Of a DNA stretch of 64,000 bases, positions 24,901 to 38,466 are shown one piece after another. A program made the translations under genes and the position numbers. This DNA is from Petrolisthes cinctipes (lineage: Eukaryota > Arthropoda > Malacostraca > Decapoda > Porcellanidae), in contig JAWQEG010000411.1 in assembly GCA_033782935.1 (NCBI GenBank), positions 2,477,501 to 2,541,500 on the forward strand, in the 5' to 3' direction. A model generated the notes under the pieces. The model ran no database searches. It was not told the DNA's origin and worked only from the letters and a program-made list of their open reading frames with translations. Each line of letters starts with the position of its first letter. Positions within the stretch are counted from its first letter, which is position 1.

Positions 24901-27100
24901 TTGGGTCCCAGAAGCGATCTGTACATGCTTACTCCGTGTTAGAGTATTTTAAAAATACAGACTTAAAACATGCTAAGAATCGATATTTTAGGTGCCCAAA
25001 GTCAATATGTGTATGCATCTTCTGTACCCGTTTATATCCCAAATTCAGGCTCAAAACACCCGAAAATTCAATATTTTTCGGTCCCAGAAGCGATCTGTAC
25101 ATGCCTACTCCTTGCTAGAATGTTTTCAAGATACAGACCCAAAACATGCTTAAAATCGATATTTTAGGTGCAAAAAGTCGATATGTGCATGCATCATCAA
25201 TGCTAGTTTATATCTCAAATTCAGGCTAAAAACACCCGAAAATTCAATTTTTGGGGTCCCAGAACCGATCTGTACCTGCCTACTCCTTGCTAGAATGTTT
25301 TCAAGATACAGACCCAAAACATGCTCAAAATCGATATTTTAGGTGCCCAAAGGCGATATGTGCATACATCTTATGTACCCGTTTATATCTCAAATTTAGG
25401 CTCAAAACACCCAAAAATTCGATATTTTCGGGTCCCAGAAGCGATATGTACATGCCTACTCCTTGTTAGCATATTTTAATATACAGACCCAAAACATGCT
25501 CAAAATCGATATTTTAGGTGCAAAATGTCGATATGTGCATGCATCTTCAGTTCCCGTTTATATCCCAAATTCAGGCTCAAAACACCTGAAAATTAAATAT
25601 TTTTGTGTCTCAGAAGTGATCTTTACATGCCTAGTCCGTGTTAGAGTATTTTCTAAATATAGGCCCAAAACATGCTGAAAATCGATATTTTAGGTGCCCA
25701 AAGTCAATATGTGTATGCATCTTCTGTACCCGTTTATATCCCAAATTCAGGCTCAAAACACCCGAAAATTCGATATTTTTGGGTCCCAGAAGCGATTTGT
25801 ACATGCCTACTCAGTGCTAGAATGTTTTCAAAATAAAGGCCAAAAACATGCTTAAAATCGATATTTTAGGTGCTCAAAGTCGATATGTGCATGAATCTTC
25901 AGTGCCCGTTTATATCTCAAATTCAGGCTTAAAAACACCCGAAAATTAAATATTTTTGTGTCTCAGAAGTGATCTTTACATGCCTACTCCGTGTTAGAGT
26001 ATTTTCAAAATAAAGGCCCAAAACATGATGAAAATCGATATTTTAGGTGTCCAAAGTCAATATGTGTATGCAACTTTAGTACCCGTTTATATCTCAAATT
26101 AAGGCTCAAAACACCCGAAAATTCGATATTTTTGGGTCCAGAAGCGATCTGTACATGCCTACTCAGTGTTAGAATATTTTCAAAATATTAGCTGATAACA
26201 TGCTCAAAATCGATATTTCAGGTGTCCAAAGTCGATATGTGCATGCATCTTCTGTACCCGTTTATATCTCAAATTCAGGCTCAAAACACCCGAAAATTCG
26301 ATATTTCTGTGTCTCAGAAACGATCTGTACATGCCTACTCCGTGTTAGAGTATTTTAAAAATACAGGCCCAAAACATGCTGAAAATCGATATTTTAGGTG
26401 CCCAAAGTCAATATGTGTATGGATTTTCTGTTCCCGTTTATATCCCAAATTCTGGCTCAAAACACCCGAAAATTCGATGTTTTTGGGTCCCAGAAGCGAT
26501 CTGTACATGCCTACTCAGTGCTAGAATATTTTCAAAATAAAGGCCAAAAACATGCTCAAAATCGATATTTTAGGTGCTCAAAGTCGATATGTGCATGAAT
26601 CTTCTGTACCCGTTTATATCTCAAATTCAGGCTCAAAACAGCCGAAAATTCGATATTTTTGGGTCCCAGAAGCGATCTGTACATGCCTACTCTTTGTTAG
26701 AATGTTTTTAAGATACAGACCCAAAACATGCTTAAAATCGATATTTTAGGTGCAAAAAGTCGATATGTGCATGCATCATCAGCATCAGTTTATATCTCAA
26801 ATTCAGGCTAAAAACACCCGAAAATTCAATATTTTTGGGTCCCAGAAGCGATCTGTACCTGCCTACTCAGTGCTAGAATGTTTTCAAAATATAGGCTCAA
26901 AAAATGCTAAAAATCGTTGTTTTAGGTGCCCATAGTCGATATGTGTATCCATCTTCAGTGCCCGTTTATATCTCAAATTCAGGCTCAAAACACCCGAAAA
27001 TTAAATATTTTTGTGTCTCAGAAGTGATCTTTACATGACTACTCCGTGTTAGAGTATTTTAAAAATAAAGGCCCAAAACATGATGAAAATCGATATTATA
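21929..27100 (+). repeat. 176-bp satellite, block C
   Basis: About 29 monomers. Phase is kept across the fold-back element (…GTA|insert|TAcatgcc). The stretch from about 24936 to 27098 is a near copy of sequence starting at 31374 and 33484. It ends at the TA target (27099-27100) of the next element. Confidence 0.97.
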
Positions 27101-27229
27101 CACTGAGAGACAAAGGGGTGTCAAAGTGACACCTTTTTGGGAGTCAGGCACCTATGTAAAAAATAGCACCCCAAAGGAGTCCAGCAGACACCTAAGGGGT
27201 GTCAGGCTTGGGTGTTGTTTACAACTCGG

Positions 27230-27425
27230 GGGTGTCAAGCAGACACCCCATGGGTGTCAAGCAAACACCTTCAAAGGTGTCTGCTTGACACCTTTGTGGT
27301 GTCCAACAGACACCTTTGTGGTGTCAAACAGACACCTTTGTGGTGTCAAACAGACACCTTTGTGGTGTCAAACAGACACCTTTGTGGTGTCAAACAGACA
27401 CCTTTGAAGGTGTTTAGCATACACT
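27230..27425. repeat. 22-bp subterminal minisatellite with TIR motif
   Basis: A 22-bp unit, GACACCTTTGTGGTGTCAAACA-like, starts at 27287, 27309, 27331, 27353, 27375 and 27397, with diverged copies before and after. Each unit holds GACACC and GGTGTC, the same hexamers found in the TIR, so it is palindromic inside and could be a transposase-binding array. Confidence 0.9.
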
Positions 27426-27535
27426 GCATGGGTGTCTAGTGTACACTCCATTGGGTGTCTTAGTCTTAATTAAGAGTTAGAGGTTGTAACACATACTGGT
27501 CGTACACTATAATAAACATTTTGTATTTACCTTTA

Positions 27536-28270
27536 AAAAAATACAGCCATTTTTTCTTAATATAAATATATTAATATTCTTAATATAGTACAAAAAAATA
27601 GCATTTTTTTCTTAATATAAATATATTAATATACTTAATAAAGTACAAAAAAATTCAGCCTTTTTTTCTTAATATAGTACAAAAAAATACAGCAATTTTT
27701 TCTTAATATAAATATATTAATATTCTTAATATAGTACAGTACCCATATATCATATAAAATAATATTGTTACAAAATTTAATAAATAATCAGATTGAATAA
27801 TATACAGTAATCCTTATTATAACATGCATTACAAAAATATACATTCCATAATTCATTGCACACTTAAGAGTAAATTATAGAAATAAAAAAATATCCTATA
27901 ATTATCCCATCTTTGGATCAAGTTTGAAGAATAAAATCTCTTCCTCTCCAAGCAGTAACACACATACACACTTTTCTTTCTCTCACACCACACACCAGGC
28001 AGAAACACACCTCTCACTCTCTCTCCAGGCAGTAACAAAATCATACATTTCTCTCAAGCAGTAACACACACACACACACACACCACTCCTCTCTCTCTCT
28101 CTCCAAGCAGTAAAAAAATTCAGCAATTTTTTCTTAATATAAATATATTAATATATTAATATTCTTAATATTATACAAAAAAAAAAATACAGCCGTTTTT
28201 TCTTAATATTAATATATTAATATAGTACAGTACCCATATATAATATAAAATAATACTGTTACAAAATTTA
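27536..28270. repeat. AT-rich degenerate tandem repeat
   Basis: Repeats of TTTTTTCTTAATATAAATAT followed by ATTAATATTCTTAATATAGTAC are seen near 27550, 27605, 27665, 27700, 28130 and 28200. A (CA)n run at about 28062-28082 and CT-rich segments lie within. No gene seen. Confidence 0.75.
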
Positions 28271-28429
28271 ATAAAAATCACAGATTGAATAATATACAGT
28301 ATTGTACTTATCAGGCATGGCTCTCCAGTACACAATACACAATACATCTCTCTCAGAGATCATACCATAAGACATACTGTACTTCATAATCCTGAAAAAA
28401 GAGAAGATTTATGGACTGACCACATCAAA

Positions 28430-30435
28430 TTAGTTATTTAATCTGTTGATTTTGGCAAGCAGATTGATTACTTTGTTGTCTCGTTTAGAATTATCAGTGT
28501 GACCCAGAATAACTTTATGTAAGAAGGTTAGTGTACTGCTCATTGATTTTAGTAAGGCAAAGTTAAAAACATAAAAACTTGATAGGAGTATTAAATAAGC
28601 TTTAACCAGACATTTTGTTTGTGCAATGAGAATTCTCTCAGCATAGACATCATATTCTCCCTCTATATAACACTTCCCTTTCCAAGCTATATATGGATCA
28701 GCAGTGTCTATGTCACCTTCCCCTTCCTTTCTGATGAATGAGACCAGTTTCTCCTTCAAGTTGTTGTGTAGTAGTAGAAGAGCCACACACTGTTGGGCAT
28801 CTGAAATAATAATAAAAAAAATACTGTACAGTACAGCACTATTCAGTTTGTATGTTGATCTTTTGAAAACATTTCAATAACATTTCACTCCATAATACTG
28901 TACAGTTGGCCACAGGAATTCCTACACACACTTCTTGCTAAGATAGGTCATTATTTTGGAAGCACTGAAGGGAATGGTCTGCCACGTGACTCTGTGATAA
29001 CAAAACAACTATTCTAATTTAATCTTATGTTACAAATCAACTATCATACTTTATCCATTTATTATGAACCCTGAAAACCAACTGCCTGTGCACGAATTCT
29101 TGTGGCCAATAGTACATTTAACGAATTATGAAATATTATTTACATTAGAGTGAGGTTAAACATATAACAAATAAAAGTCAAAATATCCAATTGAAGACAC
29201 CAACAGCAACACTACAAAAAAAAAATCTCATATACACCACGCTGTAACTGTACTGTACTTACATTTTCTCTCACTCTCTATTTTTGTGGAAGACACAGCT
29301 TTAATACGCATCTCCTGAATGCAATACATAGTAATTCAATGTAGACAAATTCTATTACAACTGAATATTTGGCATGAATATTGGACATCTGGCATCCACT
29401 TAAAAAACTGAAGGCTAATATACTTACTAGAGCATCATCAGAAGACAGACCATCTTGAAAGATATGGAAAAGTCTCCAGGAGGCGTGTTAACATAATATT
29501 ATATTTGTGCGTATCCAAATACCTGGAGAAAATATGGTTGATTAGCGGTAACATATTTAAAATCAAAGAGATATTGTAAAATTTCCCCTTGAAACAAAAG
29601 AAAGCTGTGAGAGTGCATGTGTGAACAATTTGCACACCTGTACCCTGAAAATACTACAGTACAGTATTGTATTTTTGGTGCTGTATTTAATTTTCATTAG
29701 GTATTTCTTTAAATATACAATACAGTACAGTACTTACATGCTGTATCGGACACACTCCTCATAGAGGCCATCTAACACATAGCCCCTTTCAACTTGATTC
29801 AGAGGGACCTTCCTAGTGAGCTTCTCCCAAACAAATTTTCGGAACATTGTTTCCTTTATTGGAAAAGGAGTTGGCCAACGGCTCCCAGACTGATCAGAGT
29901 GTGTAGAACTACTAGGAGTGGACTCTATGCTGACAGGGTCACTTGATTGATCAACAGAACTAAAATTCACAGAAAATCCAGATATTAATACCACATATCA
30001 AAAAGTAAACAATGATTTTTTATTAAGCCATAACAAGTCTTGCATGCCCAATTGAGGAGTTACCAATATCTATGCTACTTTTCATTTGATAAATTTAATA
30101 ACAGATGCCAAATATAATATCATTTGTAGTCAAATCTATTTCAAATGAAATTAGTCATATAGTACTCACCTACTGAGTGAAGCTGTATTATCCATGGTCA
30201 CATCATTATACAATGTGATGGCAACTGTAGCCTGAAGTTTCGCCCTTTCGGGCAAGTGAGCCAGGTTGTCCACGTCAACCCAATCATCCCATCCACCATC
30301 AAAATATTGCAGTGATAATTCACTTTCTTGGTTAAGTGCAAATTCCTTGATAATGGCAGAGGGTATTTGCTGTTTTTCTTCAACGTGAAGTATTTTCTTC
30401 TTCCCTGTACACTGCACATGATACTGGAGAGCCAT
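28430..30435 (-). CDS. Predicted multi-exon gene inside the TIR element, SAMD3-like family (tentative)
   Basis: Four exon candidates on the minus strand. Exon 1, 30435 to about 30169, starts MALQYHVQC and ends at donor AG|GTGAGT. It is an ~88-residue ubiquitin/PB1-like beta-grasp candidate with LQYFDGGWDDWVDVDNL. Exon 2, about 29975 to 29744, follows acceptor AATTTTAG and ends at donor AT|GTAAGT; it has a Ser-rich linker then ETMFRKFVWEKLTRKV. A third lies near 29530-29440 (YNIMLTRLLETFPYL). The last, about 28803 to 28430, follows acceptor TTATTTCAG and ends NLLAKINRLNN before TAA. From memory this resembles proteins labelled sterile-alpha-motif-domain-3-like that are numerous in fish and crustaceans. 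Function is unknown; no DDE or recombinase signature seen. It could be a captured host gene or an accessory transposon gene. Confidence 0.5.
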
Positions 30436-31074
30436 GCCTTATAAGTACAATACCGTACCTTAAATCTAATAAGAATTATATAAAATTAGTTGCATGCATA
30501 ATAATAATAATAATAATAATACAGTATATGACATCTATGTCACAGAATGAACACTTAAACCTGTCTGCATTATTCATTATTTAACATTAAATTGCAATAC
30601 AGTAATAATATTTGGCTCCCAATACTGTACTCACATAGCATGTAGGGTATCCTAATACTTTGCTCGCTGTGTAATATTGTTTCAACACAGTAAAATAAGT
30701 CTATTGTAGGTAGAAATAAGCCGCTTGTCCTGACGTCTGACGAGTGATGACCGTTGGTGTAATCTTGAATGTAAACAAACGCGGGAATGGCGGGATTCGG
30801 GAAATGTGTACCGAAATGTGGAGGTTTCGTCAATCGATTATTCGGCGAAAATGCTTGAGTAATGATTTTCATTATGAAAATATGACTAAGTTTAAATGTT
30901 TTAAGTTTTTGTACTTCAGAATTGTAAATGAAAAGGCAGACAGCCACCTACCGTCAAATACTAGAGACGAAGTGCTATATTCTCTCATTTTCTCCCATAT
31001 CCTGAGTACTTTGGGGTGTCCACCAACTGAACACCCCATAAGGTGTCATTTTGACACCCCTTTGTCTCTCAGTG

Positions 31075-34000
31075 TAGGTGTCCAAAGTCGATATGTGCAT
31101 GCATCTTATGTACCCGTTTATATCTCAAATTCAGGCTCAAAACACCCGAAAATTAAATTTTTTTGGGTCCGAGAAGCGATCTGTACATGCCTAATTCGTG
31201 TTAAAGAATTTTAAAAATAAAGGCCCAAAACATGATAAAAATTGATATTTTAGGTTCAAAATGTCGATATGTGCATTCATCTTCAGTAACCGTTTATATC
31301 TCAAATTCAGGCTCAAAACACCCGAAAATTCGATATTTTTGAGTCCCAGAAGCGATCTGTACATGCCTACTCCGTGTTAGAGTATTTTAAAAATACAGAC
31401 TTAAAACATGCTAAGAATCGATATTTTAGGTGCCCAAAGTCAATATGTGTATGCATCTTCTGTACCCGTTTATATCCCAAATTCAGGCTCAAAACACCCG
31501 AAAATTCAATATTTTTCGGTCCCAGAAGCGATCTGTACATGCCTACTCCTTGCTAGAATGTTTTCAAGATACAGACCCAAAACATGCTTAAAATCGATAT
31601 TTTAGGTGCAAAAAGTCGATATGTGCATGCATCATCAATGCTAGTTTATATCTCAAATTCAGGCTAAAAACACCCGAAAATTCAATTTTTGGGGTCCCAG
31701 AACCGATCTGTACCTGCCTACTCCTTGCTAGAATGTTTTCAAGATACAGACCCAAAACATGCTCAAAATCGATATTTTAGGTGCCCAAAGGCGATATGTG
31801 CATACATCTTATGTACCCGTTTATATCTCAAATTTAGGCTCAAAACACCCAAAAATTCGATATTTTCGGGTCCCAGAAGCGATATGTACATGCCTACTCC
31901 TTGTTAGCATATTTTAATATACAGACCCAAAACATGCTCAAAATCGATATTTTAGGTGCAAAATGTCGATATGTGCATGCATCTTCAGTTCCCGTTTATA
32001 TCCCAAATTCAGGCTCAAAACGCCTGAAAATTAAATATTTTTGTGTCTCAGAAGTGATCTTTACATGCCTAGTCCGTGTTAGAGTATTTTCTAAATATAG
32101 GCCCAAAACATGCTGAAAATCGATATTTTAGGTGCCCAAAGTCAATATGTGTATGCATCTTCTGTACCCGTTTATATCCCAAATTCAGGCTCAAAACACC
32201 CGAAAATTCGATATTTTTGGGTCCCAGAAGCGATCTGTACATGCCTACTCAGTGTTAGAATATTTTCAAAATATTAGCTGATAACATGCTCAAAATCGAT
32301 ATTTCAGGTGTCCAAAGTCGATATGTGCATGCATCTTCTGTACCCGTTTATATCTCAAATTCAGGCTCAAAACACCCGAAAATTCGATATTTCTGTGTCT
32401 CAGAAGCGATCTGTACATGCCTACTCCGTGTTAGAGTATTTTAAAAATACAGGCCCAAAACATGCTGAAAATCGATATTTTAGGTGCCCAAAGTCAATAT
32501 GTGTATGGATTTTCTGTTCCCGTTTATATCCCAAATTCAGGCTCAAAACACCCGAAAATTCGATGTTTTTGGGTCCCAGAAGCGATCTGTACATGCCTAC
32601 TCAGTGCTAGAATATTTTCAAAATAAAGGCCAAAAACCTGCTCAAAATCGATATTTTAGGTGCTCAAAGTCGATATGTGCATTAATCTTCTGTACCCGTT
32701 TATATCTCAAATTCAGGCTCAAAACAGCCGAAAATTCGATATTTTTGGGTCCCAGAAGCGATCTGTACATGCCTACTCCTTGCTAGAATGTTTTCAAGAT
32801 ACAGACCCAAAACATGCTTAAAATCGATATTTTAGGTGCAAAAAGTCGATATGTGCATGCATCATCAGCATCAGTTTATATCTCAAATTCAGGCTAAAAA
32901 CACCCGAAAATTCAATATTTTTGGGTCCCAGAAGCGATCTGTACCTGCCTACTCAGTGCTAGAATGTTTTCAAAATATAGGCTCAAAAAATGCTAAAAAT
33001 CGATGTTTTAGGTGCCCATAGTCGATATGTGTATCCATCTTCAGTGCCCGTTTATATCTCAAATTCAGGCTCAAAACACCCGAAAATTAAATATTTTTGT
33101 GTCTCAGAAGTGATCTTTACATGACTACTCCGTGTTAGAGTATTTTAAAAATAAAGGCCCAAAACATGATGAAAATCGATATTTTAGGTGTCCAAAGTCG
33201 ATATGTGCATGCATCTTATGTACCCGTTTATATCTCAAATTCAGGCTCAAAACACCCGAAAATTAAATTTTGTTGGGTCCGAGAAGCGATCTGTACATGC
33301 CTAATTCGTGTTAGAGAATTTTAAAAATAAAGGCCCAAAACATGAAAAAAATTGATATTTTAGGTGCAAAATGTCGATATGTGCATTCATCTTCAGTAAC
33401 CGTTTATATCTCAAATTCAGGCTCAAAACACCCGAAAATTCGATATTTTTGAGTCCCAGAAGCGATCTGTACATGCCTACTCCGTGTTAGAGTATTTTAA
33501 AAATACAGACTTAAAACATGCTAAGAATCGATATTTTAGGTGCCCAAAGTCAATATGTGTATGCATCTTCTGTACCCGTTTATATCCCAAATTCAGGCTC
33601 AAAACACCCGAAAATTCAATATTTTTCGATCCCAGAAGCGATCTGTACATGCCTACTCCTTGCTAGAATGTTTTCAAGATACAGACCCAAAACATGCTTA
33701 AAATCGATATTTTAGGTGCAAAAAGTCGATATGTGCATGCATCATCAATGCTAGTTTATATCTCAAATTCAGGCTAAAAACACCCGAAAATTCAATTTTT
33801 GGGGTCCCAGAACCGATCTGTACCTGCCTACTCCTTGCTAGAATGTTTTCAAGATACAGACCCAAAACATGCTCAAAATCGATATTTTAGGTGCCCAAAG
33901 TCGATATGTGCATACATCTTATGTACCCGTTTATATCTCAAATTTAGGCTCAAAACACCCAAAAATTCGATATTTTCGGGTCCCAGAAGCGATATGTACA

Positions 34001-34701
34001 TGTCTACTCCTTGTTAGCATATTTCAATATACAGACCCAAAACATGCTCAAAATCGATATTTTAGGTGCAAAATGTCGATATGTGCATGCATCTTCAGTT
34101 CCCGTTTATATCCCAAATTCAGGCTCAAAACACCTGAAAATTAAATATTTTTGTGTCTCAGAAGTGATCTTTACATGCCTAGTCCGTGTTAGAGTATTTT
34201 CTAAATATAGGCCCAAAACATGCTGAAAATCGATATTTTAGGTGCCCAAAGTCAATATGTGTATGCACCTTCTGTACCCGTTTATATCCCAAATTCAGGC
34301 TCAAAACACCCGAAAATTCGATATTTTTGGGTCCCAGAAGCGATCTGTACATGCCTACTCAGTGCTAGAATATTTTCAAAATATAGGCCCAAAACATGCA
34401 CAAAATCAATATTTTAGGTGCCCAAAGTCGATATGTGCATGAATCTTCTGTACCCGTTAATATCTCAAATTCAAGCTCAAAACACCCGAAAATTCGATAT
34501 TTTTGGGTCCCAGAAGCCATCTGTACATGCCTACTCCTTGCTAGAATGTTTTCAAAATACAGACCCAAAACATGCTAAAAATCGATATTTTAGGTGCCCA
34601 AATTCGATATGTGCATGCATCTTATGTACCCGTTTATATTTCAAATTCAGGCTCAAAACACCCGAAAATTCGATATTTTTGGGTCCCAGAAGCGATATGT
34701 A
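31075..34701 (+). repeat. 176-bp satellite, block D
   Basis: About 20.6 monomers. A 2110-bp higher-order unit (12 monomers minus 2 bp) is seen as copies starting at 31374 and 33484, with a related copy at 37181. It ends at TA 34700-34701, the target of the next MITE. Confidence 0.97.
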
Positions 34702-34907
34702 CAGTTGCCTAAAGGTTCTTCTTTACCCCCTGTTTTGTGTCTGGCGTAGATGTGGCAGCATAACAATATTCGAATTGCATTTATGAGTGAGACAATCTCC
34801 CTGCTGAATCATTCTGTACTGTATCAGATGTGATCCGAACGTGTCCAGCGTTGCCACATGTACCCTACAGCCACTACAGGGGGTAAAGAAGAACCTTAAG
34901 GCAACTG
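34702..34907. mobile_element. 206-bp MITE, Tc1/mariner-like, TA duplication
   Basis: Ends are CAGTTGCCTAAAGGTTCTTC and, on the other strand, CAGTTGCCTTAAGGTTCTTC, continuing to TTTACCCCCTG. TA flanks at 34700-34701 and 34908-34909. No coding capacity. It sits at the same satellite base as the elements at 17917 and 37696. Confidence 0.9.
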
Positions 34908-37695
34908 TACATGCCTACTCCTTGCAAGCATATTTCAATATACAGACCCAAAACATGCTCAAAATCGTTATTTTAGGTGCAAAAATGCATCTTCAGTACC
35001 CGTTTATATATCAAATTCAGGCTCAAAACACACGAAAATTCGATATTTTTGGGTCCCAGAAGCGTAATGTACATGCCTACTCCTTGCTAGCATATTTCAA
35101 TATACAGACCCAAACCATGCTGAAAATCAATATTTTAGGTGCAAAATGTCGATTGGTGCATGCATCTTCAGTACCCGTTTATATCCCAAATTCAGGCTCA
35201 AAACACCCGAAAATTCGATATTTTTGGGTCCCAGAAGCGATCTGTACCTGCCTACTCAGTGCTAGAATTTTTTCAAAATATAGGCTCAAAACATGCTAAA
35301 AATCGATGTTTTAGGTGCCCAAAGTCGATATGTGCATGTATCTTTTCTACCCGTTTATATCTTAAATTCAGGCCCAAAACACTCGAAAATTCAATATTTT
35401 TTTGTCCTAGAAGCGATCTCTACATGCCTACTCCGTGTTAGAGTGTTTTCAAAATATAGGCCCAAAACATGATAAAAATCGATATTTTAGGTGCCCAAAG
35501 TCAATATATGTATGCATCTTCAATGCCCGTTTATATCTCAAATAAAGGCTCAAAACACCCGAAAATTAAATATTTTTGTGTCTCAGAAGTGATCTTTACA
35601 TGCCTACTTTGTGTTAGAGTATTTTTAAAACATAGGCCCAAAACATTCTGAAAATCGATATTTTAGGTGTCCAAAGTCGATATGTGCATGCATCTTATGT
35701 ACCCGTTTATATCACAAATTAAGGCACAAAACACCCGAAAATTCGATATTTTTGGGTCCCAAAGGCGATTTGTACATGCCTACACAGTGCTAGAATATTT
35801 TCAAAATATTGGCTCAAAACATGCTCAAAATCGATATTTCAGGTGTCCAAAGTCGATATATGCATGCATCTTCTGTACCCGTTTATATCTCAAATTCACT
35901 CTCAAAACACCTGAAAATTCGATATTTTTGAGTTCCAGAAGCGATCTCTACATGCTAACTCCTTGCTAAAAAAATTTCACAATATAGGCGAAAAACATGC
36001 TCATAATCGATATTTTAGGTGTCCAAAGTCAATATGTGTATGCAACTTTAGTACCCGTTTATATCTCAAATTCAGGCTCAAAACACCCGAAAATTCAATA
36101 TTTTTTGGTCCCACCAGCGATCTGTACATGCTTACTCAGTGCTCGAATGTTTTCAAAATATAGGCTCAAAACATGCCAAATATTGATATTTTAGGTGTCC
36201 AAAGTCGATATGTGCATGCATCTTCTGTACTCGTTTATATTTCAAATTCAGGCTCAAGACACCCAAAAATTCGATATTTTTGGGTCAAAAAAGGCGATCT
36301 GTGAATGCCTACTCAGAGCTTGAATATTTTCAAGATATTGGCTTAAAACATGCTCAAAATCGATATTTCAGGTGTCCAAAGTCGATATGTGCATGCAACT
36401 TCTGTACCCGTTTATATCTCAAAATAAGGCTCAAGACACCCAAAAATTCAATATTTTTGGGTCACAGAAGTGATCTGTACATGCCTACTCCTTGCTAGCA
36501 TATTTCAATATACAGACCCAAAACATGCTCAAAATCGTTATTTTAGGTGCAAAAATGAATCTTCAGTACCCGTTTATATCTCAAATTCAGGCTCAAAACA
36601 CCCGAAAATTCGATATTTTTGGGTCCCAGAAGCGATATGTACATGCCTACTCCTTGCTAGCATATTTCAATATACAGACCCAAACCATGCTCAAAATCAA
36701 TATTTTAGGTGCAAAATGTCGATTGGTGCATGCATCTTCAGTACCCGTTTATATCCCAAATTCAGGCTCAAAACACCCGAAAATTCGATATTTTTGGGTC
36801 CCAGAAGCGATCTGTACCTGTCTACTCAGTGCTAGAATTTTTTCAAAATATAGGCTCAAAACATGCTAAAAATCGATGTTTTAGGTGCCCAAAGTCGATA
36901 TGTGCATGTATCTTTTGTACCCGTTTATATCTTAAATTCAGGCTCAAAACATTCGAAAATTCAATATTTTTTTGTCCTAGAAGCGATCTCTACATGCCTA
37001 CTCCATGTTAGAGTATTTTCAAAATATAGGCCCAAAACATGATGAAAATCGATATTTCAGGTGTCCAAAGTCGATATATGCATGCATCTTCTGTACCCGT
37101 TTATATCTCAAATTCACGCTCAAAACACCTGAAAATTCGATATTTTTGAGTCCCAGAAGCGATCTGTACATGCCTACTCCGTGTTAGAGTATTTTAAAAA
37201 TACAGACTTAAAACATGCTAAGAATCGATATTTTAGGTGCCCAAAGTCAATATGTGTATGCATCTTCTGTACCCGTTTATATCCCAAATTCAGGCTCAAA
37301 ACACCCGAAAATTCAATATTTTTCGGTCCCAGAAGCGATCTGTACATGCCTACTCCTTGCTAGAATGTTTTCAAGATACAGACCCAAAACATGCTTAAAA
37401 TCGATATTTTAGGTGCAAAAAGTCGATATGTGCATGCATCATCAATACTAGTTTATATCTCAAATTCAGGCTAAAAACACCCGAAAATTCAATTTTTGGG
37501 GTCCCAGAACCAATCTGTACCTGCCTACTCCTTGCTAGAATGTTTTCAAGATACAGACCCAAAACATGCTCAAAATCGATATTTTAGGTGCCCAAAGTCG
37601 ATATGTGCATACATCTTATGTACCCGTTTATATCTCAAATTTAGGCTCAAAACACCCAAAAATTCGATATTTTCGGGTCCCAGAAGCGATATGTA
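34908..37695 (+). repeat. 176-bp satellite, block E
   Basis: About 16 monomers. Some near 34975 and 36545 lack about 17 bp (gcaaaaatgcatcttc in place of gcaaaatgtcgatatgtgcatgcatcttc). A duplicated segment has a 1570-bp spacing (35139 and 36709). The right edge is TA 37694-37695. Confidence 0.96.
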
Positions 37696-38466
37696 CAGTC
37701 GGCAAAAAAAGTTTCGTTACCACCCCTACGTTAATTTTAACATGGGTAGCCGGTGTTGGGTTGGTACTCTGCCTACTTGGCTGCTAAGCCTTATCATCCG
37801 AGACTGATATGGTCTTTGCCGGGCTGGACAGTACGGGCGGCGGAGGCATTGGCGGTCTGCCTTCGGATGTCGTCACTCATCAGTAGGCAGTAGCCTAGTA
37901 GCTTTCAACGAGATAGGATGGGTGCTCGTTGCTCTTATGCACTGCTATGCCAGCTTAATAAACTTACATTATACCTGTGAAATTCTTACTCTGATGTAAT
38001 GTTTTGACCATAAAATAAAACCGCCATTTAGTTCCATCCATGGAAGTGGCAAGTGCTTGGCTGAGTGTGTGTAGACGGTGAGTGACGGCCACACACAACC
38101 TATACCCTACACTGGCCACAATGGCGATAATATGTGGGCCGCGGCCCGTGGCAGTCACAAACATTGCACTCTGTTTCTTTATATCAAAAGTTTAACTAAT
38201 TTTAAATTAAATTTTGAATGTTCAAGAACTCTTACTATTTAACTATTCATTATTAAACATAAGGAAATGAGTCTGAGTATTTTAGAACAAGAATAACCGT
38301 GAAATACGTAGAAAAAGTAGCACGTCATTCCTACTCCCCTGCCCAATAGACACTGAAGAGCACATGGGTTGACGGAGGTATATGTAAGACACTCGCGTCA
38401 CGCCAGGCCTACCACCATTACATCACAGTGTTAAAAGGATGGTAACGAAACTTTTTTTGCCGACTG
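37696..38466. mobile_element. 771-bp non-autonomous TIR element, TA duplication
   Basis: TIRs start CAGTCGGCAAAAAAAGTTTC and match on the other end for about 27 bp (to CGTTACCA). TA at 37694-37695 and 38467-38468. No transposase is seen; the minus-strand open frame 37964-38164 has no motif. Tc1/mariner type is inferred from the CAGT end and TA target. Confidence 0.9.

Larger units (their letters stand above)
27101..31074. mobile_element. TIR DNA transposon with TA duplication carrying a multi-exon gene
   Basis: Termini are CACTGAGAGACAAAGGGGTG at 27101 and its reverse complement ending at 31074. The inverted match extends about 34 bp with one mismatch (..GGTGTCAAAgTGACACCTT). TA flanks both sides (27099-27100 and 31075-31076), and the satellite continues as ggtgtccaaag. 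Subterminal DNA is full of GGTGTC/GACACC. The interior is very AT-rich. On the minus strand it carries a spliced gene that does not look like a transposase. Superfamily is not assigned: TA duplication suggests Tc1/mariner, but the CACTG ends are unusual for that group. Confidence 0.82.

Noticed and set aside
28430..30435. Calling the carried gene a transposase
   Set aside because: No DDE/D, HUH or recombinase residues are visible in the exons I could read.
27101..31074. Assignment of this element to CACTA or Chapaev because of its CACTG ends
   Set aside because: Those groups make 3-bp or 4-bp duplications. The flanks here support only TA.
37964..38164. 66-residue minus-strand open frame inside the 771-bp element
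   Set aside because: No motif and the element has no other coding remnants.
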